A stretch of DNA of 64,000 bases from an uncultured Pelagibacteraceae bacterium (GTDB lineage Bacteria; Pseudomonadota; Alphaproteobacteria; Pelagibacterales; Pelagibacteraceae). Both the position numbers and the translations under genes were made by a program. A model generated the notes under the pieces. It was not told where the DNA came from and did no database searches. It worked only from the letters and a program-made list of their open reading frames with translations. Where the stretch lies: positions 1 to 64,000 of the forward strand of contig CACMZL010000001.1 of the NCBI GenBank assembly GCA_902618205.1. The letters are read 5' to 3'. Below are positions 37,770 through 46,890 of the stretch, one piece after another; the first letter of the stretch is position 1; the number at the start of each line of letters is the position of its first letter.

Positions 37770-37784
37770 TGTTATATTATAACA
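37770..37784. promoter_or_regulatory. Zur box between znuC and znuA
   Basis: TGTTATATTATAACA is a perfect 7-1-7 inverted repeat and matches the core of known Zur operators (TGTTATANTATAACA). It lies in the short divergent region and overlaps the first in-frame ATG of the znuA frame, which argues for the downstream start at 37805. One box can control both znuCB-zur and znuA. Confidence 0.85.
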
Positions 37785-37804
37785 ATTATCAAAAACCAAT
37801 TATT

Positions 37805-38899
37805 ATGAAAAATTTAAAAAAAACATCTATAACGCTTACTATACTATCATTTTTAACTTTATTTACACCAGCAAATGCTGACATTAAAGTTGTTACATCG
37901 ATTAAACCAATACACTCTTTAGCTAGCTATTTAATGGATGGTGTTGCTAAACCTGATTTAATAGTTGATGGATATGCTTCTCCACATGGCTTTCCAATGA
38001 AACCTTCACATGCAAAAATGTTACAAAATGCAGATATTGTATTTTGGGTAGGTGAAGACTTAGAAAATTTTTTAGAAAAACCTTTAGACTCAATTGCTGC
38101 AAAAGCAGAAAAAATTGAGCTTATGGAAATAAAAGGTTTAGTTAAATTAAAATTTAGAGAAAGAAATATTTTTGATGATCATGACGATCATGGACACAAG
38201 AAAAAAGATGATCATGATGACCACGACCATGACGATCATGCAAAAAAAGAAGATGGGCATAAAGAGGATGATCATGACGATCATGGACACAAGAAAAAAG
38301 ATGATCATGATGACCACGACCATGACGATCATGCAAAGAAAAAGGATGGACATGATGATCACGACGATCATGATGGACATGAAGGTCATCACCATGGTGA
38401 ATTTGACCCGCACATTTGGTTAGATCCAATTAATGCAAAAGTTATTTTATTTGAAATGTCTAAGCACTTAATTGAAAATGATCCATCCAATGAATCGGCT
38501 TACAGAGCTAATTTAAGTAAGGCTTACAAAGATATTGATAAATTAACAAGTGATGTAACAGCTGAGCTTAACGAAAGTACAGCCTCTATTGTTTTTCATG
38601 ATGCTTACCAATATTTTGAAGAAAGATTTAAAGTTAATATATTAGGCGCTTTTACTGTAAATACAGATGTATTACCTGGAGCAGAACAATTAGCTGAAAT
38701 AAGAGAGGTAATTGAACATGATAAAGTTGCTTGTGTGTTTTCAGAACCTCAATTTAATCCTAATATCATTAAAGCTGTTGCAAAAGATATGAATATTAAA
38801 ACTGGTGTTGTTGATCCATTAGGTGCAACATTAAGTCCCGGAAAAGGTTTATATTTTGATTTAATAAAAAATATGTCAAAATCCTTTAAAGGGTGTTAA
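37805..38899 (+). CDS. znuA: Zinc ABC transporter substrate-binding protein ZnuA
   Basis: Periplasmic zinc receptor. 364 residues from ATG 37805: signal peptide MKNLKKTSITLTILSFLTLF with cleavage after ANA, then IKPIHSL and first zinc-site His in SPHGFPMKPSH, a very long His/Asp/Lys-rich loop (about residues 125-195), GEFDPHIWLDP (second His), VFHDAYQYF (third His) and the final DPLGA region. These define ZnuA of cluster A-I proteins. The ATG at 37769 used by a longer frame overlaps the Zur box and would spoil the signal peptide. The loop is a near-exact internal tandem repeat. Confidence 0.95.
   Translation: MKNLKKTSITLTILSFLTLFTPANADIKVVTSIKPIHSLASYLMDGVAKPDLIVDGYASPHGFPMKPSHAKMLQNADIVFWVGEDLENFLEKPLDSIAAKAEKIELMEIKGLVKLKFRERNIFDDHDDHGHKKKDDHDDHDHDDHAKKEDGHKEDDHDDHGHKKKDDHDDHDHDDHAKKKDGHDDHDDHDGHEGHHHGEFDPHIWLDPINAKVILFEMSKHLIENDPSNESAYRANLSKAYKDIDKLTSDVTAELNESTASIVFHDAYQYFEERFKVNILGAFTVNTDVLPGAEQLAEIREVIEHDKVACVFSEPQFNPNIIKAVAKDMNIKTGVVDPLGATLSPGKGLYFDLIKNMSKSFKGC
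38174..38353 (+). repeat. 93-base tandem repeat encoding ZnuA metal loop
   Basis: Two copies of a 93-base (31-codon) unit, 38174-38266 and 38267-38353 (second slightly short). They are identical over most of their length, differing mainly in the Lys/Glu-coding end, and are followed by more His/Asp codons. The unit encodes DDHDDHGHKKKDDHDDHDHD-type sequence. Near identity suggests a recent duplication. Confidence 0.9.
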
Positions 38900-38907
38900 T
38901 TTAATTA

Positions 38908-39882
38908 ATGGGAGAAACTAACAAACAAGTTCCAGTTACTGTTTTAACTGGCTTTTTAGGCGCTGGAAAAACTACTCTTTTAAATAGAATATTAACTGAG
39001 CAGCATGGAAAAAAATATGCTGTGATAGTTAATGAGTTTGGTGAGCAGGGCATTGATAACGATTTAGTTGTCGATGCTGATGAAGAAGTATTTGAGATGA
39101 ACAACGGTTGCATATGTTGCACTGTAAGAGGTGATCTAATCCGTATTCTAAGTGGCCTCATGAAGCGTGCAGATAAACTTGATGCAATCATAGTAGAAAC
39201 TACTGGATTAGCTGATCCAGCTCCTGTTGCACAAACATTTTTTGTTGATCAAGATGTTGCGGATCGTACAAAATTAGATGCAATTGTTACTGTTGCTGAT
39301 GCTGTTCACTTGAGTACACAATTATCAGATCATCATGAAGCAGAAGAACAAATTGCATTTGCTGATGTTGTATTATTAAACAAAATAGATCTTGTTGATG
39401 AAAGTGGATTAGAAGTTGTTAAAGAGAGAATAAAAAAAATTAATCCATTTGCAAAAATTATTCATACCACTAAATGTGGAGTATCTTTAAGTGAGATTTT
39501 AAATCTTGATGCTTTTAATTTAAAACGTATTTTAGATACTGAGCCTGATTTTTTAACATCAGACCACGATCATGAACATGATGATGATGTAACTAGCTTA
39601 TCATTTGTTTCAGATACTCCTTTAGATATGGAAAAGTTTCAGGATTGGTTTAGCAAGCTTTTACAAACAAAGGGACAAGATATATTAAGAACCAAAGGGA
39701 TTCTCGATTTTACTGGAGAAAATGATAGATATGTTTTTCAAGGTGTGCATATGCTTATGGATGCCTCGCCAATGGGTAAATGGCCAGAAGGCAAAGAACG
39801 AAACTCTCGACTAGTTTTTATTGGTCGAAATCTTGAGAGTATGAATTTGAAAGAAGGATTTGAAAATTGCAAATCGGCATGA
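38908..39882 (+). CDS. COG0523-family GTPase (CobW-like zinc metallochaperone)
   Basis: G3E-class GTPase thought to deliver zinc to client proteins when zinc is scarce. 324 residues: P-loop GFLGAGKTTLLN (about 14-25), the CxCC metal motif NGCICCTVRGDL (about 67-78), switch GLADPAPV, NKID base motif, and a His/Asp-rich linker SDHDHEHDDD (about 222-231) before the CobW C-terminal domain. ATG 8 bases after znuA, so probably co-transcribed under the Zur box. Cobalamin-type CobW is less likely because no cobalamin genes are near. Confidence 0.88.
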   Translation: MGETNKQVPVTVLTGFLGAGKTTLLNRILTEQHGKKYAVIVNEFGEQGIDNDLVVDADEEVFEMNNGCICCTVRGDLIRILSGLMKRADKLDAIIVETTGLADPAPVAQTFFVDQDVADRTKLDAIVTVADAVHLSTQLSDHHEAEEQIAFADVVLLNKIDLVDESGLEVVKERIKKINPFAKIIHTTKCGVSLSEILNLDAFNLKRILDTEPDFLTSDHDHEHDDDVTSLSFVSDTPLDMEKFQDWFSKLLQTKGQDILRTKGILDFTGENDRYVFQGVHMLMDASPMGKWPEGKERNSRLVFIGRNLESMNLKEGFENCKSA

Positions 39883-40922
39883 AAGCTGATTCAAATAAGT
39901 TTCCAGAGTTAAATAAAACCAAATTTGAAAATAGAGGAAAGGAGTTTAAGCTTGGAATTCCTGTTACTAATGCTATTACGATTGGGAATTCTGTAGCTGT
40001 TGGATTTGGAGATGGAACTGTAAGAATATTTCGCTCAGGACAAATTTCAGAGGTAATAAAAGCACATAGCGGTGTTGTTCTTAGTATTTCAAAAGATGGT
40101 GAAGATATTTTAACTGGTGGCGATGATGGTAGATTTTTAAAAATTTCACTTGATGGAGAAATAAACGAAATTGCAAACTTTGGTTCTCGATGGGTAGATC
40201 ATGTTACTGCATATAATGGTAGTTTGGTATGTACATCTGGAAATATTGTTTATCTCTGGATGCCAAATAAAAAAGAACCAAAATTATTAGAACACGAGAG
40301 TACCATCGGTGGTGTAGCATTTGATTCAAAGGGAAGAAGACTAGCAGTGTCTCGTTATGGTGGAGTTACTCTTTGGAAAAAAGATTATAGTAATAAGTGG
40401 AGCTCATCCAATTTAATTTGGAAAGGCTCGCACAATAAAGTCATTTTTAGCACTGATGATCGATTTTTGGTTACATCTATGCAAGAAAACCAACTTCATT
40501 TTTGGCGCTTAAAAGATAAAACAGATTCCTTCATGTCTGGCTATGGAGCAAAAGTCAAAAGTTTTGCTTTTGTTTATGATTCAAAATTTTTAGTAACATC
40601 CGGTTCAAATGAAGCAATCTGTTGGCCGTTTGATGGAAATGGACCAGAAGGTCGTAAACCAATTTGTCTTCCTTACGTTGGAAATAAACTAGTAACTTTT
40701 GTTGAGCCATTCCCAAACGAAAATGCGATTTTCACTGGTTTAAGTGATGGTTCAGTTTTTTTATCAGAAATTGAAAAATCAACCAATACGATCATCATCC
40801 GTAGCTTCACTGAGTCCGAGGTAACAACAATTGCAGTGACCGAAGATTGTTCAAGTATATTAATTGGTGATATCGGAGGAAATATTTTATGGACATCAAT
40901 ATGGGATGAAGAGGAAAAATAA
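39879..40922 (+). CDS. WD40-repeat protein of the zinc operon
   Basis: 347-residue protein with WD40-like repeats that would form a beta-propeller; typical strands include VAVGFGDGTVRIFRSG, ILTGGDDGRFLKISLDG, NEAICWPFDGNG and IFTGLSDGSVFLSEIE, each with the GD/WD turn spacing. No signal peptide, so cytoplasmic and perhaps a docking platform. ATG (39879) overlaps the GTPase stop by 4 bases. An upstream TTG start (39867) is less likely. No enzyme motif seen; function not established. Confidence 0.75.
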   Translation: MKADSNKFPELNKTKFENRGKEFKLGIPVTNAITIGNSVAVGFGDGTVRIFRSGQISEVIKAHSGVVLSISKDGEDILTGGDDGRFLKISLDGEINEIANFGSRWVDHVTAYNGSLVCTSGNIVYLWMPNKKEPKLLEHESTIGGVAFDSKGRRLAVSRYGGVTLWKKDYSNKWSSSNLIWKGSHNKVIFSTDDRFLVTSMQENQLHFWRLKDKTDSFMSGYGAKVKSFAFVYDSKFLVTSGSNEAICWPFDGNGPEGRKPICLPYVGNKLVTFVEPFPNENAIFTGLSDGSVFLSEIEKSTNTIIIRSFTESEVTTIAVTEDCSSILIGDIGGNILWTSIWDEEEK

Positions 40923-40924
40923 AT

Positions 40925-41188
40925 ATGTTCAATAAAAAAAAACCAAATGTAGAAAAAATAAGAAATTTAAAAAAAATATTTTTAAAAGAAAAAGATATTC
41001 CCGAAACATCAATTTTAAGCATTGCAGAATTAAGCTGCCATGAACCTAATTGTCCTCCTATTGAGACGATCATAACTGAAAGAAAAATCGATGGAAAAAT
41101 AAGAAATTGGCGTATTGGAAAACCAATTAATGATATTTTAGAAATAGATATTGTTCAATTGAGTAACTCTCATAACCACTCTCATTAA
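40925..41188 (+). CDS. Small Cys/His protein of the zinc operon, unknown function
   Basis: 87 residues, basic N-terminus (MFNKKKPNVEKIRNLKKIFLK), a central ELSCHEPNCPPIET with two Cys and a His spaced C-H-x3-N-C, and a His-rich end (SHNHSH). The Cys/His set suggests metal binding. Starts 2 bases after the WD40 gene and ends just before a convergent gene, so it is the last member of znuA-GTPase-WD40-small protein. Not recognised by family. Confidence 0.7.
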   Translation: MFNKKKPNVEKIRNLKKIFLKEKDIPETSILSIAELSCHEPNCPPIETIITERKIDGKIRNWRIGKPINDILEIDIVQLSNSHNHSH

Positions 41189-41193
41189 AATAC

Positions 41194-41787
41194 TTATTTT
41201 TTTAATGCTTCCTCAAGATAGTCTAATCTATCTTGCCCCCAAAAAATTTCATTATTGAGGACATATGAAGGTGCACCAAATACGTCATTTTTAATCGCAT
41301 CCTCTGAATTTTGTTGATATTCTTTTTTGATCTCATCATTTAGTGCCATTTTCTTTATCTCTTCAAAATTTAAACTCAATTTTTCACAAATTTCCTCAAG
41401 AATATTAAAATCTGAAATATCTTTTTCTAATGACCATAAATATTTTAAACATTCATTTCCAAAACTAAGTTTACTTCCCATTTTATTCGAAGCAATTACA
41501 AATTTTGCTGGTAAATGAGGGTCTTTAGGCGGAAAAAATTTTGGCTGTTTATTAATTGGCAAATTTAGTTTTTTTGCAATTCTTGTAAGCTCTAAAAGTC
41601 TATATTTTTGTCGTGCAGGATGTCTTTTTGGAACTGGCAATCCTCCTGTGTTTGGAAATATATCCCCAACTAAATCAAATGGTTTTTCTATAACTTCAAT
41701 ATTGTAATCGTTTATTATTTTAGCAAATCTATCTTTACCTAAGTAAGTAAATGGAGACAATACACTGAAATAATATTCAATTTTCAT
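41194..41787 (-). CDS. 2-hydroxychromene-2-carboxylate isomerase-like DsbA-family protein
   Basis: 197-residue thioredoxin/DsbA-fold protein of the HCCA isomerase/kappa-GST type: YYFSVLSPFTYLGKDRF at the active-site start (Ser in place of the redox Cys) and the C-terminal FGAPSYVLNNEIFWGQDRLDYLEEAL signature. It may isomerise aromatic catabolic intermediates with glutathione or do a general GST reaction; no aromatic catabolism genes are near. Ends 5 bases from the convergent small zinc-operon gene. Confidence 0.82.
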   Translation of the reverse strand: MKIEYYFSVLSPFTYLGKDRFAKIINDYNIEVIEKPFDLVGDIFPNTGGLPVPKRHPARQKYRLLELTRIAKKLNLPINKQPKFFPPKDPHLPAKFVIASNKMGSKLSFGNECLKYLWSLEKDISDFNILEEICEKLSLNFEEIKKMALNDEIKKEYQQNSEDAIKNDVFGAPSYVLNNEIFWGQDRLDYLEEALKK

Positions 41788-41910
41788 ATAATTTAATTTT
41801 TTTATTATAGTAAAACTTTATCTTAATCATATATAAAAATAATAAGTAATAAACATTTCTAATAGTTTAAGTAATTGCTTTTTTTCATTAAATAAGTTCT
41901 AATAATATTG

Positions 41911-42909
41911 ATGACAACTGTTTCTCTGACTTTAGATGAAGTTTTTGAATTAGCTAATAAAACTTTACTTGCAAATGGATGCGATGAAGAAACAGCAGAT
42001 ACTTTATCTACTTTAATCAAAAATGCTGAAAGAGACGGATCATTATCACATGGTCTATTTAGATTGCCCGCTTATGTATCTGGTTTAAAAAGCGGAAAGA
42101 TTAATGGTAAGGCTAGACCAGTGATTTCAAAATTAACCCCTAGTGTTGTTAAAGCAGATGGGAAAAATAGTCTTGCCCCAATGGTTTTAAAATATGGATT
42201 ACCAGAACTTGTTAAAGCTGCAAAAGAAAATGGAATAGCGGTTTTAGCAATTACTAATTCTCATCATATGGCTGCTATGTGGCCTGAGACTGAAGCAATA
42301 GCAGAGCAAGGACTTGTTGCTTTCGCTTGTACATCATACAAGCCAGCAGTTGCACCAGCAGGAGCAATTAAACCTTTATTTGGAACAAACCCAATTTCAT
42401 TTGCTTGGCCAAGAAAAAATAAACCACCTGTAGTTTATGATATGGCTACTGCATCGATGGCTATGGGAGAGGTTCAAGTTGCAAAAAGAGAAGGGCACAA
42501 GGTCCCAATAGGAACTGGTTTAACTAAGGATGGAAAAGAAACAACAGATCCTGGTGAAATAGCAGATGGCGGAGTTTTGTTGCCATTTGGCGGCTATAAA
42601 GGCTCAGGAATAGCAATGATGGTTGAATTGCTTGCTGGAGCCTTAGTTGGAGATAATTTTAGTTATGAGACGGCTGAGAAGGATACAGATGATAGTGGAC
42701 CACCAAGTGGTGGAGAGTTTATTTTGGCAATATCTCCTGACAAGTTAACAAATTCTGATTGGGATAGTCATTCAAATAAATTCTTTGAGAAAATGAAATC
42801 AATGGGAGAGGTTAGATTACCAGGTGAAAGACGTCACAAAAACAGATTAGACACCGGACCAAGAAATATTAATGAGGAACTTGTTAATAAAATAAAATCT
42901 TTAAGTTAA
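41911..42909 (+). CDS. Ldh2-family (malate/L-lactate dehydrogenase-type) NAD(P)-dependent oxidoreductase
   Basis: 332-residue enzyme of the Ldh_2 fold, which reduces 2-oxo acids or cyclic imino acids rather than being a Rossmann MDH. Visible are the catalytic His region LSHGLFRLPAYVSGL (about 48-62), ITNSHHMAAMWP, FGTNPISFAWP, and PFGGYKGSGIAMMVELLAGALVG. Length is typical. The members closest in feel are delta1-piperideine/pyrroline-2-carboxylate reductases; malate, lactate or ureidoglycolate dehydrogenase are alternatives. ATG 41911 is chosen over TTG 41908. Monocistronic, overlapping the convergent xthA by 9 bases. Confidence 0.8.
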   Translation: MTTVSLTLDEVFELANKTLLANGCDEETADTLSTLIKNAERDGSLSHGLFRLPAYVSGLKSGKINGKARPVISKLTPSVVKADGKNSLAPMVLKYGLPELVKAAKENGIAVLAITNSHHMAAMWPETEAIAEQGLVAFACTSYKPAVAPAGAIKPLFGTNPISFAWPRKNKPPVVYDMATASMAMGEVQVAKREGHKVPIGTGLTKDGKETTDPGEIADGGVLLPFGGYKGSGIAMMVELLAGALVGDNFSYETAEKDTDDSGPPSGGEFILAISPDKLTNSDWDSHSNKFFEKMKSMGEVRLPGERRHKNRLDTGPRNINEELVNKIKSLS

Positions 42910-43677
42910 TTCAATTTCAATTGGTGTGTGATCCGAAGGTTTTTGTCTTCGACGAGGAAATTTATTAATCTTTACATCTTTCACAAGATTTATAATTGAA
43001 TTTGAAACTAAGAAATGATCAATTCTCATACCATTATTTTTTTGCCATGCACCGCTTGTATAATCCCAAAAAGTATATCCTTCTTTATCAGGATGAATAT
43101 ATCTATATGCATCATGAAAACCTAAACTTAACAATTCTCTTAATTTTTTTCTTATCTCTAGTCTAAACAATGCATCATTTTCATATCCTTTAGGATTATG
43201 AACATCTTCTGCTGATGGAATTATATTAAAATCACCACCAATAATTATATTCTCTTTTTTTTTTAAATAAGCTTTTAATTTATTAATTAAACTTTCTAGC
43301 CAATATAATTTGTAAGTATATTTTTCTGTATCAACTGGATTTCCATTGGGTGTGTATATATTTATTAATTTAATAGTTTTTGATTTATGTTTTAGATCTG
43401 CAGTAATAATTCTAGATTGTTTATTTTTGTCTTTAAAAATATCTTTTTCAATTTTATCTAATTTTTTTTTAGAAATTATCGCAACTCCATTATAAGATTT
43501 TTGACCAAATACATAATTCTGGTAATTTGATTTTTCAAAGTCTTCGTAAGGATAGTTTTCATCTTGAGCTTTGATCTCTTGCATCATTAAAATATCTGGT
43601 GAATATTTTTTTAAATACTCTTTAATATTTTCAATTCTTGCTCTTACAGAGTTAACATTCCAGGAACTAATTATCAT
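42901..43677 (-). CDS. xthA: Exodeoxyribonuclease III (AP endonuclease)
   Basis: Base-excision repair nuclease. 258 residues from ATG at 43677: MIISSWNVNSVRARIENI, catalytic Glu in LMMQEIKAQDEN, GVAIISKK, GDFNIIP metal/catalytic residues, and the C-terminal RIDHFLVS and SDHTPIEIEL with the catalytic Asp-His pair. Family length matches. The longer frame start (43707) would lie in the scaffold gene; the TAATG overlap supports the shorter one. Confidence 0.94.
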   Translation of the reverse strand: MIISSWNVNSVRARIENIKEYLKKYSPDILMMQEIKAQDENYPYEDFEKSNYQNYVFGQKSYNGVAIISKKKLDKIEKDIFKDKNKQSRIITADLKHKSKTIKLINIYTPNGNPVDTEKYTYKLYWLESLINKLKAYLKKKENIIIGGDFNIIPSAEDVHNPKGYENDALFRLEIRKKLRELLSLGFHDAYRYIHPDKEGYTFWDYTSGAWQKNNGMRIDHFLVSNSIINLVKDVKINKFPRRRQKPSDHTPIEIELT

Positions 43678-43994
43678 TAAAGCGAGAAAGATACGCCACA
43701 ACCACAAGAAGATTTGCTTTGCGGGTTGTTTATTTTAAAAGAATCTCCGATTAATTCTTTTACAAAATCAACTTCAGATCCTTTTAGTAAATCTGCCGAT
43801 GTTTTGTCGATAAGGATATTATCTTGTTGTAGATCATCATCTTTAGCAGAGTTATCAAATGAGAAATCATATTGAAATCCAGAGCATCCACCACCTTTAA
43901 TAGCGATTCTAAAAAATGACCCTTTATCTTTTGATGAAAGAAGATGGTTTATCTGCTTTATAGCATTATCTGTAAATTTAATTTCTTTAATCAT
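43677..43994 (-). CDS. A-type iron-sulfur carrier (ErpA/IscA family)
   Basis: 105-residue Fe-S carrier that delivers clusters to apoproteins. HesB/IscA fold with the three cluster cysteines: GGGCSGFQYDF (about 33) and the C-terminal SSCGCGVSF pair (about 97-99). Start ATG at 43994 replaces a longer frame start (44081) that has hydrophobic, non-coding-like sequence and overlaps dgt. Co-translated with xthA. ErpA and IscA cannot be told apart with certainty; no isc genes are nearby. Confidence 0.9.
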   Translation of the reverse strand: MIKEIKFTDNAIKQINHLLSSKDKGSFFRIAIKGGGCSGFQYDFSFDNSAKDDDLQQDNILIDKTSADLLKGSEVDFVKELIGDSFKINNPQSKSSCGCGVSFSL

Positions 43995-44044
43995 AATTAA
44001 ACATTGATAAAAACAATATAATAATATTTTGCCATTTTTAAAGA

Positions 44045-45163
44045 ATGAAAAATTACTCAAAATTAGGAACATTTGCATCAAAAGGTAGACTGTTCAAAGA
44101 AGCGAGCAATCCTTTCAGATCACCTTTTCAAAGAGATAGAGATAGAATAATTCATTCTACCTCATTTAGAAGATTGAAGCACAAAACCCAGGTATTTGTG
44201 AATACTGAAGGAGATCATTATAGAACCAGAATCACACATTCCATTGAAGTATCACAAATTGCTAGAACAATTGCTAAATACTTAGGTTTAAATGATGATT
44301 TAGCTGAAACATTAAGCTTAGCTCATGATTTAGGTCATACACCTTTTGGTCATGCGGGAGAAGAGTCCCTAAATGAATGTATGTATGAATATGGTGGATT
44401 TGACCACAATCTTCAAACACTTAGGATAGTAATGTTCATTGAAAATAAATATTTTAAATTTCAAGGTCTTAATTTAACATTAGAAACATTAGATGGTCTT
44501 ATTAAACATAATGGTCCGGTAACAAAGCTAGTCAAAATAAATAATTTAATTGGTTTGAAAAATTTAAAAAATAAAATTAATTTTTCAAAAAACTCCTCAC
44601 TGGAGGCTCAAATTGCATCTATATCTGATGACGTTGCATACAATAACCATGACATTCAAGATGGAATAAAAGCTAAATTATTTACTTTAAACGATCTTAA
44701 ACAAATCTCTTTTTTTGATGAAATTTTAAACTCATATAAAAACAAATTAAAAAGTGAAAATAATGATATTCTTGTATATCAAACTATAAGAGACTCTATA
44801 AATTTAATGGTTCAAGACTTAATAACAACAACAACAAGAAATATTTTAATGAACAAAATATCTACAAAAAAAGATGTATCAAATAAAAAAAATCAAATTG
44901 TTGATTTTTCCAACAAATTAAAAATAACTATAAATGAGATTAGAGATTTCCTTAGAATAACTATGTATAATAATAAAGATGTATTAAAAAAAAATAACGA
45001 AGGAAAAAAGATAATTAAAAAGCTTTTTAGTGTAATTAACAAAAATCCAAAAAAGTATATTAAAACTAAATATTTAAAAACTAACAAAGAAAGAGCTATA
45101 TCTGATTATATTTCTGGTATGACTGATAGGTACGCCATACAATTATATAGAGCATCAAAATGA
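44045..45163 (+). CDS. dgt: dGTP triphosphohydrolase-like HD protein
   Basis: Removes triphosphate from deoxynucleotides. 372 residues with HD-domain metal ligands: RITHSIEVSQIARTIA (first His), LAHDLGHTPFGHAGEESL (His-Asp and following His), GFDHNLQTLR, and DDVAYNNHDIQDG (final Asp). These are hallmarks of the Dgt/dNTPase family; the N-terminal RDRDRIIHSTSFRRLKHKTQVF is also characteristic. Its stop overlaps argS (ATGA). Divergent from the Fe-S carrier across a 50-base gap. Confidence 0.92.
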   Translation: MKNYSKLGTFASKGRLFKEASNPFRSPFQRDRDRIIHSTSFRRLKHKTQVFVNTEGDHYRTRITHSIEVSQIARTIAKYLGLNDDLAETLSLAHDLGHTPFGHAGEESLNECMYEYGGFDHNLQTLRIVMFIENKYFKFQGLNLTLETLDGLIKHNGPVTKLVKINNLIGLKNLKNKINFSKNSSLEAQIASISDDVAYNNHDIQDGIKAKLFTLNDLKQISFFDEILNSYKNKLKSENNDILVYQTIRDSINLMVQDLITTTTRNILMNKISTKKDVSNKKNQIVDFSNKLKITINEIRDFLRITMYNNKDVLKKNNEGKKIIKKLFSVINKNPKKYIKTKYLKTNKERAISDYISGMTDRYAIQLYRASK

Positions 45164-46890
45164 ATATATTTGAGGAATACTTAAATAAAATTTTAAATAA
45201 AATTAAATTAGCAAGTGAAGAAAAGCTAATTTTATTACCTGAAAGTTTATCTGGTATAAACGTAGACATACCTCCTAAAAAATTTAAGTGTGATCTGTCA
45301 ACTAATGTTGCAATGGTTTTATCTAAAACAAATAATGAACCACCAATTAAAATTGCCGAAAAATTGAAAGATATTATTTTTAAAGACGATAATAATATTG
45401 AGAAGATAGAAATAGCAAAGCCTGGATTTATAAATATTATTTTAAAAAAAGAGTTTTGGACTTCATTTCTTTTAAATATAAATAATCTTAATAATTTTGG
45501 CGCAGCACTTAAGGGCTCTAAAAAGAAACATTTAATTGAATTTGTGTCTGCAAATCCCACTGGACCATTACACGTTGGTCATTGTAGAGGTGCTATTCTA
45601 GGTGATGTTATCTCTAATTTACTAAAATTTAACAATCAAGAAGTTGTAAAAGAATATTATGTAAATGATCATGGTAATCAAATTTTACATTTTACTAGAT
45701 CTGTATATTTGAGAATAAAAGAAAAATTAGATAATCAAACTTTTCCACTAAATGAAGATGATTTATATCCAGGAGAATACATCAAGGATATAGCGCAACA
45801 TATTATAGATAATAATAAAGATTTACAATTTGATGATTATGAAAAAATTAAGTTAACACTTACTAAACTAGCAATTACAGAGTCACTTAAACTCATTAAG
45901 ACTAATTTAAATAATTTGGGAATTATTCATGATAATTTTGCGAGTGAGACTGAAATAGTTGAAAATAAAGAGGTTGATAAGGTTATTGAGAAACTTAAAA
46001 AAGATAAATTTGTATTTATAGGAAAAATCAAAGCTCCCGAAGGAGAAGACACAACTAATTGGGTAGAAAGAGATCAATTACTTTTTAGATCAACAGATTT
46101 TGGGGATGATAAAGATAGGGCATTACAAAAATCTGACAACACATGGACTTATTTTGCTGGAGATGTTGCGTATCATAATACAAAACTAAACAGAAAATTT
46201 GATAAATTAATAAATATTTTAGGAGCGGATCATGCGGGTTATATAAAAAGAATTACATCTGTTGTTGAAGCTTTATCTGGAGAAAAAAATAAATTAATTT
46301 GTAAAGTAAGCCAACTTGTTAAGCTAATAAAAGATGGCAAACCTTTTAAAATGTCTAAAAGAAAAGGTGATTACATTACCGTTGAAGATTTAATTTCTGA
46401 AGTTGGAAAAGATGCAACGAGATTTATTATGCTAAGTAGAAGCAATGATGCTGAATTAGATTTTGATTTTACTAAAGTAAAAGAAAAATCTAAAGACAAT
46501 CCGCTTTATTATGTTCAATATTGTTATGCTAGAATTTCATCGGTTTTTAGAAATATAAATAAAAATATTGATGACAAGATTGATAATGAAAATAATAATA
46601 TGCAATTTAATAATGAAGAAATTGAAATTTTTAAAAAAATATCTGAATGGCCTAAATGTGTAGAAATTTCCACTAAAAAACTAGAACCTCATAGGATCCC
46701 TGTATATTTATATGAGTTATCATCTCAGTTTCATTCCTATTGGAATATGGGAAAAGATGATGTTGAAAAAAGATTTATCAATGATGATAAAACAATAAAT
46801 ATAGAAAAACTAATATTTTTAAAATCTATTGCCAAAACAATTAAAACTGGAATGGATATTATAGGTGTTGATACACCTGAAAAAATGTAA
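45160..46890 (+). CDS. argS: Arginyl-tRNA synthetase ArgS
   Basis: Charges tRNA-Arg. 576 residues: N-terminal tRNA-recognition domain (about 1-100), HIGH motif SANPTGPLHVGHCRGAILG (about 130-148), NYVND-like EYYVNDHGNQI, the KMSKS region KMSKRKGDYITVEDLI near residue 403, and C-terminal DALR domain ending with DTPEKM. Sits between dgt and nagZ region as in alphaproteobacteria. Confidence 0.97.
   Translation: MNIFEEYLNKILNKIKLASEEKLILLPESLSGINVDIPPKKFKCDLSTNVAMVLSKTNNEPPIKIAEKLKDIIFKDDNNIEKIEIAKPGFINIILKKEFWTSFLLNINNLNNFGAALKGSKKKHLIEFVSANPTGPLHVGHCRGAILGDVISNLLKFNNQEVVKEYYVNDHGNQILHFTRSVYLRIKEKLDNQTFPLNEDDLYPGEYIKDIAQHIIDNNKDLQFDDYEKIKLTLTKLAITESLKLIKTNLNNLGIIHDNFASETEIVENKEVDKVIEKLKKDKFVFIGKIKAPEGEDTTNWVERDQLLFRSTDFGDDKDRALQKSDNTWTYFAGDVAYHNTKLNRKFDKLINILGADHAGYIKRITSVVEALSGEKNKLICKVSQLVKLIKDGKPFKMSKRKGDYITVEDLISEVGKDATRFIMLSRSNDAELDFDFTKVKEKSKDNPLYYVQYCYARISSVFRNINKNIDDKIDNENNNMQFNNEEIEIFKKISEWPKCVEISTKKLEPHRIPVYLYELSSQFHSYWNMGKDDVEKRFINDDKTINIEKLIFLKSIAKTIKTGMDIIGVDTPEKM

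Noticed and set aside
38174-38353. Repeat considered as CRISPR-like or intergenic repeat
   Set aside because: It is in frame inside znuA, with two direct units and no spacers.
38147-38429. Open frames on both strands over the ZnuA repeat region, including His/Asp-rich and Met/Ile-rich proteins
   Set aside because: They are shadows of the repetitive His/Asp codons of znuA and have no start context of their own.
43995-44081. Longer start for the A-type Fe-S carrier
   Set aside because: It adds a hydrophobic stretch absent in the family and overlaps divergent dgt.
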